Part shown: positions 1 through 12,339 of the stretch, piece after piece
Layout of the letters: each line of letters begins with the position of its first letter
How positions within the stretch are numbered: the stretch's first letter is position 1
From: Epiperipatus broadwayi
Lineage: Eukaryota > Onychophora > Udeonychophora > Euonychophora > Peripatidae
DNA: 64,000 bases
Reading direction: 5' to 3'
Assembly (NCBI GenBank): GCA_028023455.1
Contig: JAQFVV010000055.1
Span: forward strand, 5,364,030 to 5,428,029
Notes under the pieces: generated by a model
What the model saw: the letters and a program-made list of their open reading frames with translations, nothing else
What the model was told of the DNA's origin: nothing
Database searches by the model: none
Made by a program: the position numbers and the translations under genes

Positions 1-1000
1 TCATAACACCAAATCATGTAGTTTTGGTTTTTTTTTTTTTTACTGAATAGTTAGATAGATAGATATAAGTTGGAAGTATCTTCTGTTTGTTGGCTAGTTA
101 TGTAAATGAACATCTAAATGAGTGTAGTTTAATTGAGAATGAAGCTAGTATATTTGGGGTGGGGAGTTCATTTGTTGTAATAATGCTTACAAATATTGAG
201 AATGAACCGGACAAAAAGGTAATTGGAATGGATAAAAATTTTATAAAGTTTGGGGCTAAAGTTAATATATCTGAATTTAAGGTAAACTTTATGTGGAGGC
301 AGCATTAAAATTAAGTTGGGTAGGATGTTGCCGAGCAACTTAATGCATACTAATGTATAGAAACTGTTTGTGTGATACTAAAAATAGCAGCAAAGATATT
401 AGAATGAGAATTGCAATGTGTAATCAGCTTTTTTAATAAGGATATACAGTTATTATATAGTCCTTTGAAATTAGGTCTTAAAAAAGATCACATATTGTAG
501 AGAAAAGGATATGGAAAGATTGAAGAAAAATTATGTTTTGTGGATTTGGAGAAAAATTAGATGGCTTAAATGCTGCAGTGTTGATGTGTCGAAGAGAATA
601 GATGAAAAGAGATTATTTACTGAGTAAATTATGAAGCAGAAGAAAAATTGTGTTAAGATTATATTTAGGTATAAATAAACTATTGAGCTGATATTTTAAG
701 TCAGCTCATATATATATAAGCTCACATATTTATAATTTGTCATAAATATTTTTGAAGTTAAATAGTTTGTAAAATAAAATAAAAAAAATTAATTAACAAA
801 TGGTTTTGATTTAATGGAAAGGGTAAAAATTTTGAACTTTTATTTTGAAATAAACAAATAAAATTGAATATAATTTATTAAAAAAAAAAAAAAATGTTAA
901 AAGTGTTTAATTAAAAGGGAGAAAAATTCGAGAGATAAAAGGGTGGGGAAAAGAAAACAAAATTAGATTCTTGGTAGTAATTATACTCTATTGTTGAAAC
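1..1000. other. AT-rich sequence, nothing recognised
   Basis: Contains homopolymer T and A runs, short TA repeats and one 73-codon open frame at 87-308 without recognisable motifs. Probably intronic or intergenic DNA upstream of syntaxin exon S1. Confidence 0.5.
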
Positions 1001-1059
1001 TTTCATAAAGTAAAAATATTTGGTTAGTAATTGCTATTACGCTAATTAAAAAAAAAAGA

Positions 1060-2230
1060 TAAGAAAGAGTGGAGATAAGATCGCTTTTAGAGAGATCAGT
1101 TGACTTGACTTTAGAGACCAGCAAGGACTATAAAGAAAGCAGCTGTGTTTCGAACAATAAAAATTATTATTATTGGAATTTAATTTTGCGGACTCTTGTC
1201 AAATGTATAGCGGCTAAAGTTATCACAACCTTCCCCTTTGGGGAATTGACCGCCACTCCATCTGAATGAAGCTATCGAGAGAGTTATGGAATGGAAGAAA
1301 CGGATATTGCTAGCCGGACAACCAAAGGAACCCTCATGGAATTCGCATATACAAGGACAAAGGCACGACCAATGGAATGCAAAACCTATGAAAATCAGGC
1401 CACTCCGCTCTGATCGATCAGGGTAATTATAAACTTTTCAATTAATGAGAACTCTAAGTAAAGCGTAATAGAACTTTATCTTTAATTTAATGTTCATTTA
1501 TTATGTTTATTACGAATGTTTCAACAATAGAGGGGGGAAATAAATTTGTTTAATATTGTAATCTATTAATGTTAATTTTCGTTCAATATTTTTTTATGAA
1601 ATATTGGAAGAACTGTATTTTAAATTATTTAATATCTATTCGATCTAGAGAGTAACAACAGGGTGGGGGTATAAAAGTGCGTCGCCAAGTAACAGAGAAC
1701 CTTGGGGCGTTACTCGTTTGTTAATAGAAAATAAGGAAAGAATTGAAAGTATAAGAAAACGAAAGACACTTATACGTTCATTGTAAGATTTCTTGCAATT
1801 TATTTATTTACCAAAGAAAGTGGAGTTTAAAAATAAACTTCAGGAAAGATTAAAAATACTATAAGTCGTCTTATATACACGTCTGCTAGAATTCGCAGTA
1901 TTAGTGTAGGCGCGAGTAAATCTATGGTAAATATTTGGGAAGCATAATTAGAAAGTAAACAGAGGGAAAATCAGAAATTGTAAGTCAGTTCTTTCTGGAT
2001 CGGATAGAATTATAAGGTTATTAATAATAAATAGTAGTAAAAGAAATTAAAAGTTTTTTTTTTTTGTCCAACGTATTCTTGAATTCTTGAATTATTTATA
2101 ATAATTAGTTAGTGTTCTTAAAGGAAAACCCCTGTGAGATTATAATCAAAGTTTATAATCAGTGAATCGTCGTTCGAAAATAAATAAAGACCAGGTTTAT
2201 GTAAAGTTACGTGACCAGGTTCCAAGAGAG
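1060..2230 (+). mobile_element. Possible LTR-type retroelement remnant with promoter-like block
   Basis: This block is less AT-biased than its surroundings and has several CG dinucleotides. Landmarks: a TATA-like GGTATAAAAG at about 1669-1678, a run rich in AATAAA-like signals near 2180-2190, and TGGTGGCGCCCTCGACG at about 2239, reminiscent of a tRNA primer-binding site just after an LTR. No gag or pol reading frame follows. A solo LTR with flanking leader is one reading; an unrelated promoter-like repeat is another. No terminal TG/CA pair or target duplication could be fixed. Confidence 0.3.
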
Positions 2231-2387
2231 AAATCCTTGGTGGCGCCCTCGACGACGATTAACTAAAATTCAGTTAGTAGGGGAAGAAAGAAAGTTGTCG
2301 TGTCACACTATTAAGGATAAATTGAAAGTATCTTTAAAGATTAAGAGGAAGGGAGATAGGAGAAAAAATGTGATTGCTAGTCTAAAG

Positions 2388-2852
2388 CAGGGGTTAGCAA
2401 AGTTTTTAACATGAAAAGCCACTTTATTTACCCCCTCTCATTTAAAGCACTACAAGGAAAGAGATGAAAAATATTGTATGTTTATGAAAAATATATGAAT
2501 TTCTGAATGATTTTGGATATATTTAAACATTTATTTTAGTAATAGAACAATAGAATCTGTATACTTCCTAATGAAAATAAAAATTATCTTTAAAATAAAC
2601 AAGTAAAAACAAAAAAATATTTTAACAAATTGATTTATTATTTAAATATTAGATCGTGTACAGTAATTACTATTTTATAATAAGGCTGATTTCAAGAATC
2701 ATTGTTATAGTGCCCATTTTTCTCCTAGAGTCATCAGAATATTTTATTTGCAAATTACATGAGGAAATAAAAAATGTATTTATGTTTGGTCGTGATAAAA
2801 AGAACCACGAGGTTGGTATTAAGGAGCCACCCACAGTTGGCCCATTCATGAC
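2388..2852. mobile_element. Probable degenerate hAT element
   Basis: The left end reads CAGGGGTTAGCAAAGTTTTT, a typical hAT terminal sequence. The right end (GGAGCCACCCACAGTTGGCC and on) is a decayed counterpart. The flanking octamers GTCTAAAG and ACCTAAAG agree at 6 of 8 positions, consistent with an old 8-bp target duplication. No transposase was recognised inside. Confidence 0.45.
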
Positions 2853-2859
2853 CTAAAGT

Positions 2860-5130
2860 AAGGAAATAATTCTATGGGATTAATATATAGGACTTGTATG
2901 TCAGATAGATAACTGATTTATGATCTTCACACACAAACATGTAAAGAAATCTATTTTAGTAAAGATCCTTTTTAAATCATTGATTGAATATTTGGTTATT
3001 CATTAATTTTGTATATAGATTTGCAATTTATTAAATTACTTTATATACACTTGGTGGCGCTTTGACTAGTAGTTACAATTTTATGTCAAAGACTGCTTTC
3101 CACATTTGATTTAAGTATTATTCAGAATGATGTTTTTAAAAAGCTAAAACTAGAATTGGATTTAAAATCAATGGAGAAAATCTTGAATTTAAAGTAGGCA
3201 AAAATATTCTTTCATTCCCTGTAAAAGAAAGTAAATTTAAAATAGTTTTTTATAATATTGCAAGAACCTTTCTAAAGTCTTCTTCATAGAGAATCAAATG
3301 GATGACTTCTTAGGAAGCATAGAAATGTCCGAAAAAGCAAATCTATTACTGCTTTATGTAATCTGGTACCAATAAGAATGTTCTTTTTAATCTCAAGGTT
3401 GAAGTCAAGTCTTAGAGAATTATGGGTTGTATCGTAGTCTATCTCTAATTGTGAAAAAAAGAAATGTCTGTTAAAACATTTCGTTATGCCTTCTGAATGT
3501 GGTGACAAATTTGGAAATGTGTCCTCTCAAAATATTTACTATAAATGATACTTCATTCTCTACGTACAACATTATGCTAAAGTAATTGTGTGTTGAATTA
3601 TAAATGAAATCACTCAATTTTAATTAATAAAGATAGATCAAAGATATGTCTTACGTTTGTTGAGCTTAATAGATGGCATTTTGTAGTGCTCTAACATTGT
3701 AACTTTAATAGAAGCTGCAATCTCACCATTATGCTCTGAATATGTGAAGTATTTTTATTTTTTTATCCAGCAGGACTTATTTTTGTAGTTGATGTTGATG
3801 TGTGATATAGGGTTTGGGTTACAGCCTAAGACTTTATCTCAATGAGCTGTGGAAATTATCTCAGATTTATGGCTACGAATTTGTGATCTGAGACCGTGTT
3901 ATTCAATTGTAAGATATCTATATATATATCTGACATCAATGATTCGGGCATGTATACATCACCACTATCCTACCACTCCTTTAAAAAAACTTTTGTCTCA
4001 GTTGATGCCACTTTGATTGTTCTTTTACTTTATTACGAGAGCAAAGTTAAGACTCACCAACGCTCCCATGCAGATGGAATGGTGAATTTGATTTTTAATA
4101 ATGTTCTAGCGAAAAATTAAACACTTTGTTTGAGCTTGCAGTACAGGAATATATCTGGTAAAGCATAAATTCAAATATTGTTATCAACTTCATCATTTAG
4201 TGGTTAAGACAATAGTTAGCGTGCTTCTATTCAGTCCATATTATGAATATTAGAATAAAAGTTTTACATACCATTTCACCTAGGAAGTATTGGGATATTT
4301 AAACATATATCTATTATTGTTTTGATTCCCTGAACTTTTATGTATTTATGGGGGAATATTTTTACCCACTTTACTAAGATTTTTTTCTTTGATACGTTTT
4401 TAGCGTATGATTCAGTGAATAACAGTAAATTCAGTTACTATAGGCAGCGTGATATTATCTATAGAATCTCAGATAGGGGCAATCTTACATCTAAATATTT
4501 ACTTGGTCTACTACCTATATTTTCCATTGTAGGTAAAATTTTAAAATTATATGTATATATGTTATTAAGCTTCATTTCTGGACTTTAACTTCATGAATAG
4601 ACTATTTATATTTTTTTTCAATCCTTGTGTGCTTAAACATTAAAATAAAAGATTACCATTTCTTCAGTCAGTAGGCAATTTCAAGGTAAAGTTCAAAGAA
4701 ATAAGAGATTTTGGTTCTTTAGCAAATCAACTGTGAATAATGGCTATGATAAAGAAGAAAAAGAAAAAAGTATTATTTATATATCATTTTGAAATTTTTC
4801 ATAATTGAAAGGTAACATACTCGATGCATATAATTTATTATAATTGTATTTGTATATGAATTTAAACTATTCAAATAAATATATTCTCAATCTCCATTAT
4901 AATGGATTTAACATTGGAATGTCGATTACAATACAATTAGGGAAGAATTGTACAAATTCCTGAAAAATTATCAATAAATGTTTATTAAACATAGTAGTGC
5001 TATTTAAATAACAAAATAAGAGAAATATTTATAGTGCTTACTGATTTATTGTCTAATAACATAAAAAACAGTATTAGCAATGGTTTAAGAAAATATTGTA
5101 ACCATTTTAGTCCCTTTAAAATGTGCACAT
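2860..5130. other. AT-rich sequence without recognised genes
   Basis: Open frames of 74-82 codons at 3284-3508 (-), 3896-4120 (+) and 4340-4588 (+) have no motifs that can be named. The minus-strand one may be a fossil of an unidentified transposon. Nothing else is supported. Confidence 0.5.
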
Positions 5131-5147
5131 GTTTTAATGATATAACT

Positions 5148-5545
5148 CAGGGGTCCACAACCCTATGCCCGCGGGCACCATGGCGCCCGCGGACCGTTTT
5201 ACGTGTGCCCGCCGCTATCTGAACACGATAAAAAATTATTTATCTGATACAAATAAATTTAATTTTTAAAATTTCTTATAAATTATTGTATTATATTGTA
5301 ATCAAATTGTAGGGCATACTATACTTTTACAGCGTAAAAATATAAACGTTAATTATATGTTAAAATTGTATTTTTGAAATAAATATTTTTTTGCACATTA
5401 TGTGTATTATTAACAATATCCAACTATAAATTTACATTGAAAAAATAAATGGTGCTCGCCACCTGGTTGAAAAAATAAGTGGTGCCCACCACCTCGCCGG
5501 TATTATAGAATGTTCTCTTAAGTGCAAAAAGGTTGGGGACCCCTG
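5148..5545. mobile_element. hAT-type MITE with perfect 8-bp target duplication
   Basis: A 398-bp element with terminal inverted repeats CAGGGGTCCACAACC and GGTTGGGGACCCCTG (one mismatch), flanked by exact 8-bp copies of ATATAACT at 5140-5147 and 5546-5553. Terminal CAGGGG and an 8-bp duplication are diagnostic of hAT elements. Just inside the left end is a GC-rich palindromic block (GCGCCCGCGG). No transposase is present, so it is non-autonomous. The exact duplication suggests a fairly recent insertion. Confidence 0.93.
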
Positions 5546-6873
5546 ATATAACTGTTGCTTATTACTACTAAAATTATTCAGGCCAAGTTATTGTTAAAAT
5601 AACGTGCTGATGTCTATTAAAAAAAAGAATTATCAGTAAAATTATGGGATAGAATTTTTTTGTTGTATAAAAAAGAAAGAGGAAGTATGGAGATTATTAA
5701 AATAAGCGATATAAATTTTTTGATGAAATATGGATTTTCTGTGATTATTACTAGCTAGTAAAGCTGTACTTGTATATATATATTTTAAAAATTGTCAATA
5801 CAAAGTATTATGCTTTTAATAGTACGAAAGTTACGTTATTTGACCAAAAAACATCATATGATCGTAGTGTGCATGTGCTTTTCAAATGATGTGACATGAT
5901 GCACTGTAGCTTCTCCTTTTTCAGAGTCGGGAATCTCGGCAACTATTCCCAGAGAAACTTGTTAGCCACTTTACCTTCCCTTTCCATTGTTCACCCTAAG
6001 TTTTTCCCATATTCTTCTTTATCCTACTCCATCCCATTTCCACTCCATAATCTTTGGCAACTCTAGGGTCTTTATATCTAAATTCTCCTTACCTTTTTCT
6101 GAACCCAGCATAAAAACCAAGAACCCACTTTCTGTATAATCACTTTGTTTATATTTATTCTCCCGTCACTTCATTATTTGTACCCTTTCTGCTTGTAGAC
6201 ATTTATATTCAGTTAACAGATGCCCAAAATTTTCTATGCCTCCTTGACATAATTTGCAAACTAAATCCCCCATATTTTTCCATTTATGTGTATATTCCCT
6301 TGTTGTTAATGATCTTTTTCAAGCCTTAAACAGTAAACTACTTTCCATGCTATTATCATAAATTAATTTGCACCCAATATTCTGCTTACTTCTATATATA
6401 TATTTAAACTTTTTATGCTCCCTATTAGTTCTCACAACTCCCTATTTTTTTATTAATGCATCTATTCTTCCATCTCATTTCTTGCCATTGTAACACTCAA
6501 CAATACTTCTAACACAATCATCTCATTTTTTGTATATTAACAAAGTCTTTATCCAAATCTTCTGCATAACATACTACCCTTTTCATCCATCTTGTTGCCT
6601 GTCCTTTACTCATAACTCAATTAAATACTATTTTGACTATTCTCTTATCCATAAATTGCAATCTACTGAACATGTTCATTTTGCTTTTTGCATCCCATTT
6701 CTCCTTGAATTGCCTCCATTGCCGTCTACACATCTGCATCTAATGCATGTCTTCCTACTTCTCTTTGTACTTTTTGTAAGTAATCTAACATCCCTTTACT
6801 AATACAATGCATTATTACCATAAGTTAACCTTGCTACTACCACTTCCATATAATTCTAACTACATCATATTTA

Positions 6874-7362
6874 TTATATGAAAACACTGTTAATTTCTTT
6901 ATCAGTCCCTTTCTTTGCTTCATTTATCAATTTTTTCTCCCATTTATCCAAGCAATTTCTCTGATTACTTAAGATGATTCCCAAATTAAATACCACATTT
7001 AATTTTATAATCCTCAATAAAAATTTGTTCTCTTCTTTTTCCCCAGCATTTATTATCATTACTTTTGAGTTAACCTCAGTAAATTTAATCCCAATCTCTC
7101 TTACACACGTCTTCAGCATAACTTCCATATTTTCCCTACTTTCTGTGCACAAGAAGATATCATCAGCAAATAAAAGACCTGATAATTTATACACTCCCTT
7201 GCCACCTATTAATGGTATCTCTATCCCTCTTGCTAGTCTTTCTATTACTGTCTCCATTTCTCTCAAAAACAACAAAAACAAAATAGATGACATAAGGGCA
7301 TCTTGCCTTAGTCCCACTCCATTATTAACTTTAACTGAATCTATATTTCCTAATTGATACAT
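6874..7362 (-). pseudogene. LINE reverse transcriptase, catalytic FADD fragment and thumb
   Basis: 162 codons. VKVNNGVGLRQDALMSSILF corresponds to the GxRQGxxxSPxLF motif, with QG changed to QD and SP to SS. LSGLLFADDIFLCTES (about residues 61-76) keeps both aspartates of the RT active site. NLGIILSNQRNCLDKW is the later LG-x-x-thumb motif. The mixture of intact FADD and decayed neighbours marks a fossil. The plus-strand frame at 6974-7357 is its shadow. Confidence 0.85.
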
Positions 7363-7652
7363 ATTGTAATTATTTCATACAATCTCTTAATATGATCCAC
7401 TAAAGATCCATTCATTCCAAAATTTACTAAACTTACCCATAATCTATTTCTATTTACTCTATAATATGCCTTGTCTATATCTATAAAAACCATATATAAC
7501 TGCCTAACTGTTTTCCTACTCATATCTATAAATTGTGTGAGTATAAATAAGTTATCTCCTATATGCCTAACCGATTGAAAACTTCCTTGCATTTCTCCCA
7601 CTATATTATTTTCTTCCATCCATTTTGCAATCTTTCCAGCCCATATATGCAA
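7350..7652 (-). pseudogene. LINE reverse transcriptase, palm fragment A
   Basis: 100 codons containing MQGSFQSVRHIGDNLFIL (equivalent to the LINE QxGFRxGRS-type motif) and YMVFIDIDKAYYRVNRNRLW. The latter carries the first catalytic aspartate in the FxDxxKAYD motif; the final D of that motif is Y here. It overlaps the following fragment by 13 nt in another frame, marking a frameshift. Confidence 0.8.
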
Positions 7653-7739
7653 AAACTTTATATAATACTGACATTACTGCTATCGGTCTATAATTGTTTA
7701 ACTTTCTGTGATTCTTACCTTTTCCTTTAAATAGTAGCC

Positions 7740-8000
7740 TTAATCTTGTATTATTCCAGCTATCTGGAAATTCTTCTGTGCCATCTTATTAAAACATGAT
7801 AATAGATTTAATTTTGCCCTATTTCCTACGTTTATAACCGTCTCTGCTGCCCAACCATTTAAACCTCTTGCCTTTCTACTTTTCAATTTCTTCTCTGTCT
7901 CATTTAACTCATATTCTGTAAACCTAATATTTCCATCACTATATGCTTTTATGTTTCTTATCATTCTATCCTTCACATCTAACCTATTTTCTATATTCAT
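7740..8000 (-). pseudogene. LINE reverse transcriptase, N-terminal fragment
   Basis: An 86-codon open stretch containing KKLKSRKARGLNGWAAETV, the LINE RT motif that precedes the fingers (usually K-x-x-K-S-P-G-x-D-G). In the next frame the reading continues through LRLLFKGKGK and NYRPIAVMSVLYKVF, near 7740-7650. Cytoplasmic retrotransposition enzyme by family. Here it is a broken remnant separated by a frameshift from the next piece. Confidence 0.75.
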
Positions 8001-8709
8001 TACATATTTATTTAAAATTATCTCTAATTCTTCTCTAGAGCTACACTCTATTCCCTCATCGTCTAGTCATACATCTCTCTCTTCCCTATATTCCTTCTTT
8101 TAATACATTTCCAAAAATTTTTTATTCTTATCTCTTCCACTTTTATTAATATCCTGCAGTTATTTACTATTTAATTTCATTTTCTTTCTATAATCTATTT
8201 TAGCCAACTTTTTTTAAAAATACTTTTCCCGTATAATATTAACATCTTTTTTGTTTTTTTTTTTGTTTTTAATAGCATATTTATATTCTCTGCATGCTTT
8301 CCCCCTATCTTTTACACTTTTTCTAATTTCTCACTTTTTTCTTACTTTTATTCTTCTGAATATTCTCACCTATAACCCTTTTTGCACTTTTTCTACTTCA
8401 CCACACCAGTCCTTACATTTATCCCCAACAAACTCTTCCATATTCTTCTAACTTGTTCTTATCATTCATTCTCCATCCACCTCTTTTATTATTCTTTCTA
8501 CTTTTATTACTATTTTCCATCATATTACTAACCATTTCTATTATAAAGAAATTATGATCACTATTATGTACTCTCAACAACATACTATTTTAATGCTGCC
8601 ATTTATTAATAATTTGAATAATCAATTGATAATAGTGTTTTTTAAATCCTCGTGCAGTTCTTATTTTATCCATATTTCCAGATTAGATTTTGTTTAACAG
8701 GTATCATTG

Positions 8710-9108
8710 AAACAGGCAAAAATCTCCATACAGTAGTGTACCACTCAGTGCAAGTCAGAATAATCAATGAATGCCAGAAGGCTTGTGCATAAAATCCCTA
8801 TCTAGCGCCTACTCATCCAATATACCCAGACTAGTTTCTACCTTGTTGCTTTTGATAGTGAGGAGCTTTGGATCTGAGAGCACTGCATCTAGATCTTAGG
8901 ATCCAATGCAACCCTCCAGCAGCCACCTTTTATCTCTACATAACTACAAAACGATGAGAATAAAACTGAAAACACAATGATATTTTTAATCCAAGCTCAT
9001 TAGCTTATATAGTCATATAGATCTGAACTCAATTCAGTACCCATACATTTTGGTGTTTTTGTTTCTTTAATAACCAAAGCTGCCAATATCCTATTAGGCA
9101 TGATTAAA
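8710..9108 (+). repeat. Family-B SINE-like repeat, long copy
   Basis: A roughly 400-bp unit beginning AAACAGGCAAAAATCTCC and running through the conserved core CTCATCCAATATACCCAGAC, AGTGAGGAGC and CCAGCAGCCACCTTTTATC to GGTCTGAAC-type sequence and a TTAATAACC tail. The same unit occurs at 9109, 13526, 21844, 22.5 kb, 44444 and 45867. No coding capacity or clear tRNA-like promoter was seen. Confidence 0.85.
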
Positions 9109-9335
9109 ACAGGCAAAACTCTCCATATAGTAGTGCCACTCAGTGCAAGCCAGATTAATCAATGCATGCCAGAAGGCTTGTGCATAAAATCCCTATCTAG
9201 TGCCTACTCATCCAATATCCCCAGATTAGTTTCTAGCTTGTGACTTTCGTCAGTGAGGAGCCTTGGATCTGAGGGTACTGCACCTAGTCTTAGGGTATAA
9301 TGCAACCCTCCAGCAGCCACCTTTTATCTCTACAT
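9109..9335 (+). repeat. Family-B repeat, 5' part, fused to a family-A tail
   Basis: A second head-to-tail family-B unit starts with AAACAGGCAAAACTCTCC directly after the first. It stops at the CTCTACATAA site, where family-A SINE sequence takes over. This is a composite or nested structure. Confidence 0.8.
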
Positions 9336-9339
9336 AATG

Positions 9340-9600
9340 TATGCTTAAGAATCTAAAGGTCCAGATTCGAATCCCATGCTAGTATTGACACTGGTCAAAC
9401 CTGCAACCCCTGAAGAAGAGGGGAGAATAATACCTCTTGAAATGTTGTGCATATACCAACCTGTTTGATGTGCTATTACTAACAATTCTGTATTTGGAAT
9501 ATTTAAATAAAATTAAATTTTTCTAAAGACATTCAATACACATATTAGATGATGGAAATAGTTCAATATAAAAATACAAGTATTATATATGGTTGAAAGA
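9340..9600 (+). repeat. Family-A tRNA-derived SINE (partial)
   Basis: Starts inside the tRNA-like head and includes a B-box-like GATTCGAATCC. Then follows the family-specific CCTGAAGAAGAGGGGAGAAT body and the CATTCAATAC tail. The complete version with an A box is on the minus strand at 43.2-43.5 kb. Confidence 0.8.
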
Positions 9601-9844
9601 TAATTTTGTGAGGAATGCAAAGAAATTATCAATGAACATGTAATTTAAACTTAGTTAATGATAAATTAGAAATTATGAACGAACAATAAAGTAATAATTA
9701 TGTCAAATGTTGAAATTTCTTTTTTTCCTTATTTTTTTAAATTGTAATCACTATTTGTCTTAGCTGTATTGTTTTTGTTAGTTTTTCTAGTTTCTATCAA
9801 TGTAAAGTTTTTTGCTCTATCTCATACAACTGATAGACATGACT

Positions 9845-10135
9845 GCACACATGTGAAAAAGATAAATAATCTCTAATATACAGATTTCATGTTGAAAAAG
9901 CATTCATCAGTTAGTCTAGGTCATCGTCTCCCACACACATATATAATAAGTGCCCGGTTTTATATTAAGATAGCAAATCTTCATACTTTAATGGATAGGC
10001 TTCAATGTACTCCATCCTTCAACTCTTCAGCCACTCATACCATTGAAAATCTGATGATGGATTGCCGAAATACTATGCTAATGCCAATATTATTGTTATG
10101 CCCATGTTGACTAAGTCACTGACCCCTCCCGTATC
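9845..10135 (+). repeat. Family-C repeat
   Basis: About 290 bp homologous to copies at 21.2 kb (-), 51.2 kb (-) and the inverted pair at 59.3-59.9 kb. Shared markers: AAAGATAAATAATC, CATCAGTTRGTC, ATGGATAGGCTTCAATG and GAAAATCTGATGATGG. Probably a SINE or other short retroposon. The 73-codon frame inside is fortuitous. Confidence 0.8.
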
Positions 10136-10139
10136 AGAT

Positions 10140-11130
10140 GAAATTTTTTATCCAGTTAGTATATTGATTTGAGGAGTTATATTTGCAAGGATATGAAAAT
10201 GTCTTTTAGGCAGTTTGACTTGTAAAAGATTCTTATATCATACACATATAAAGATTATTACTTCAGAAATATTACTAATATACATATACGCTCAAATGTG
10301 TTCATTCAATCGATAGGTAAAAGTTTCCATATTGTAATTAAATTTACAAAGTGCTGTGTGTAAGCACTTTTAAATAATTGGATAAATAGCCTACATTAAT
10401 AGCAGTGAATAAATATTATATAAATATTTTTTTATATTGAAAAGTAATATTTATGCCTCTGTTATCTCCCTGTTGTGTGATAATCACAAACAAGTCTTAT
10501 TCATATCAATATTTTTTAATATCTAATGCAGAGCATACAGATGTTATATAGTATTACTGCAGCTTAAATGCTATTGAAATAAGTATTACCCACAATACCA
10601 GATTTAATTGCGAAAGATAGAACCTAATTGCTTTATTTTCAGTGTGATATATATGTAGTATTACATAAACAAATGATATAAATAAATGAAGCCCCATGAA
10701 ATAAGCAGTTAAAAAGTGTGCTAAATGTTATGAGTCAAACAACGGATAGCTTTCACCCAACATTTGAAGATTCACCTAAACTAAAGGACTTAACAGTGGT
10801 GTTTATTTAATAGCTTTTACACATACATGTATAATTTGTTTATTTGAATATTATACATATATACACTCGTGATAATTATATGTTATAATGCAATGTTTAA
10901 GTCGAAGGTGATTCTTCCTTGCATAATTTATTCTAATCTCTGTAGTCTATTGCAGTTTTAAAAAAATCATTCATGGTGCAGCATACTTTAATGCATCTTT
11001 ATGTTCAACAGTAGATATACATTAGTGTTATATTTAATACTCTTGATTTTTTTTCCCGAGTAAAAAGTACTGATATAATTGCATATACTTTATTATTGAT
11101 TCATTGATATATAAGACTTGGACCACGTTA
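10140..11130. other. AT-rich sequence, nothing recognised
   Basis: No open frame over 60 codons and no recognised repeat family or RNA gene. Confidence 0.5.
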
Positions 11131-11134
11131 TCAG

Positions 11135-11210
11135 ATTGCCAACAATTGCATGAGAATATACCTAACTGATAAATTGCCAACAATTGCATGAGAAGATACC
11201 TAACTGATAA
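11135..11210. repeat. 38-bp tandem duplication
   Basis: Two adjacent copies (11135-11172 and 11173-11210) starting ATTGCCAACAATTGCATGAG, differing at one position. Recent slippage or unequal exchange. Confidence 0.92.
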
Positions 11211-11371
11211 AAATGTTTGTGGCAGAATGTGAATCCTAAATGACGGCTTTTAAATGTTTTCATTTTGCTAGAACTTTAATCGATGTTTATTACCGTGTTT
11301 TATATCCCATTTTAATTGTCAATTTGAATATTAGATATATATATATGGTCTAACTTAGATAATTTGTTTGG

Positions 11372-12325
11372 AAGGTATATCAAAATAGTTAGAAATTAAA
11401 TATGCCTCGTAAATTTAGATATTAGCCAATTTGCATGGATTTGCGAGATTATGTCAGATTATTAAAATTCATCTTTATAATTATCATTATCTAATGCAGA
11501 GTCTATACAAGAATCTAGATAGCAAATAAAAAGGATTTTTTTTTTTATTCTTTGTATATGGATGAAGCTTCAATACTAAGTGGCATTATTGACTAGATAA
11601 TTTAAATAATTATTTAGATAATTTAAATATAGGTTGTGTAATTAGTTTATGCATTAGTCCATTTGGTTTTTATATAAATTTGTACAATGGTTTACATTAT
11701 CTAAAATGATTAGAAATTAAATCTCTCTTGTTAATTTAAAAATTAGCTAATTGAAGATCACCCCAGTTTATTTAAATTCACCATTATAATTATCATTGTC
11801 TAATCTACTGTCTATATAAGAATTTAGATAAAAAGTGGATTCATTTTTTTGTGTTGTTTTGTTTGTATGTAGATTGTAGATGGAGTTTAAATTTATTGAT
11901 TGGATAATTTGAACTAGGTTGTTGTATAATTTATTTATATACTTGGGCTAGCTTTAGTACATTTGCTTTTACATAAATTTGTATATATCAATTCTTATTA
12001 AGCGCATTGCCAGCTCGTAATATTTAAATAAGGCTATAACCTTAGTACATGCGCCTAAATGACGGGGAATTATATCTGCGTTGTGAATTCAAATATTAGC
12101 CAATTCAAGCCGAGTTGCAAGGTCATCTTCATTTATTAAATTTCGTTCTTATAGTTATTATTATCTAATCCACAGTCTAAATAAGAGTTTAGATGACAAA
12201 TGAGAAGTTGATTTGTCTTCCATTTGTAAATAGATGGACTTTTATACTAAGTTGTAATTTATTGGCTGAATAATTTAAATGTAAGTTGTGTAATTTGTAT
12301 ATATTTGTAATGATTTATATTTCAA
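11372..12325. repeat. Three diverged tandem units of about 300-350 bp (family G)
   Basis: Units begin near 11372, 11710 and 12060. Each contains in order TTAGCCAATT or a variant, TATAATTATCATTATCTAAT, a CAGTCTATATAAGAATTTAGAT-like block, a T-rich patch, TATAGATGGA and a CTAAGTTG/ATAATTTAAAT end. Sequence identity is clearly lower than in the 38-bp repeat, so the array is old. Function unknown. Confidence 0.7.
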
Positions 12326-12339
12326 AAGTTGACTATTAT

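Larger units (their letters stand above)
5880..8560 (-). mobile_element. Decayed non-LTR retrotransposon (LINE), minus strand
   Basis: Reverse-transcriptase fragments run in order along the minus strand from about 8.56 kb to 6.87 kb in shifting frames: a pre-RT helix region, the NYRPIAVMSVLYKVF motif, a VFIDIDKAY catalytic motif, LLFADDIFLC, and a C-terminal zinc-type array (CKLCQGG, then H and C) near 6190-6260. The 3' end is near 5880. A 5'-truncated copy of the same 3' end lies at 20.4 kb, confirming a family. Frames are broken many times, so the copy is dead. The clade cannot be assigned from sight. Confidence 0.85.

Noticed and set aside
6974-7357. 127-codon plus-strand protein
   Set aside because: It is the complementary shadow of the minus-strand LINE reverse transcriptase with its FADD motif.
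8251-8451. 66-codon hydrophobic protein
   Set aside because: It comes from the T/C-rich complement of the decayed LINE 5' region.
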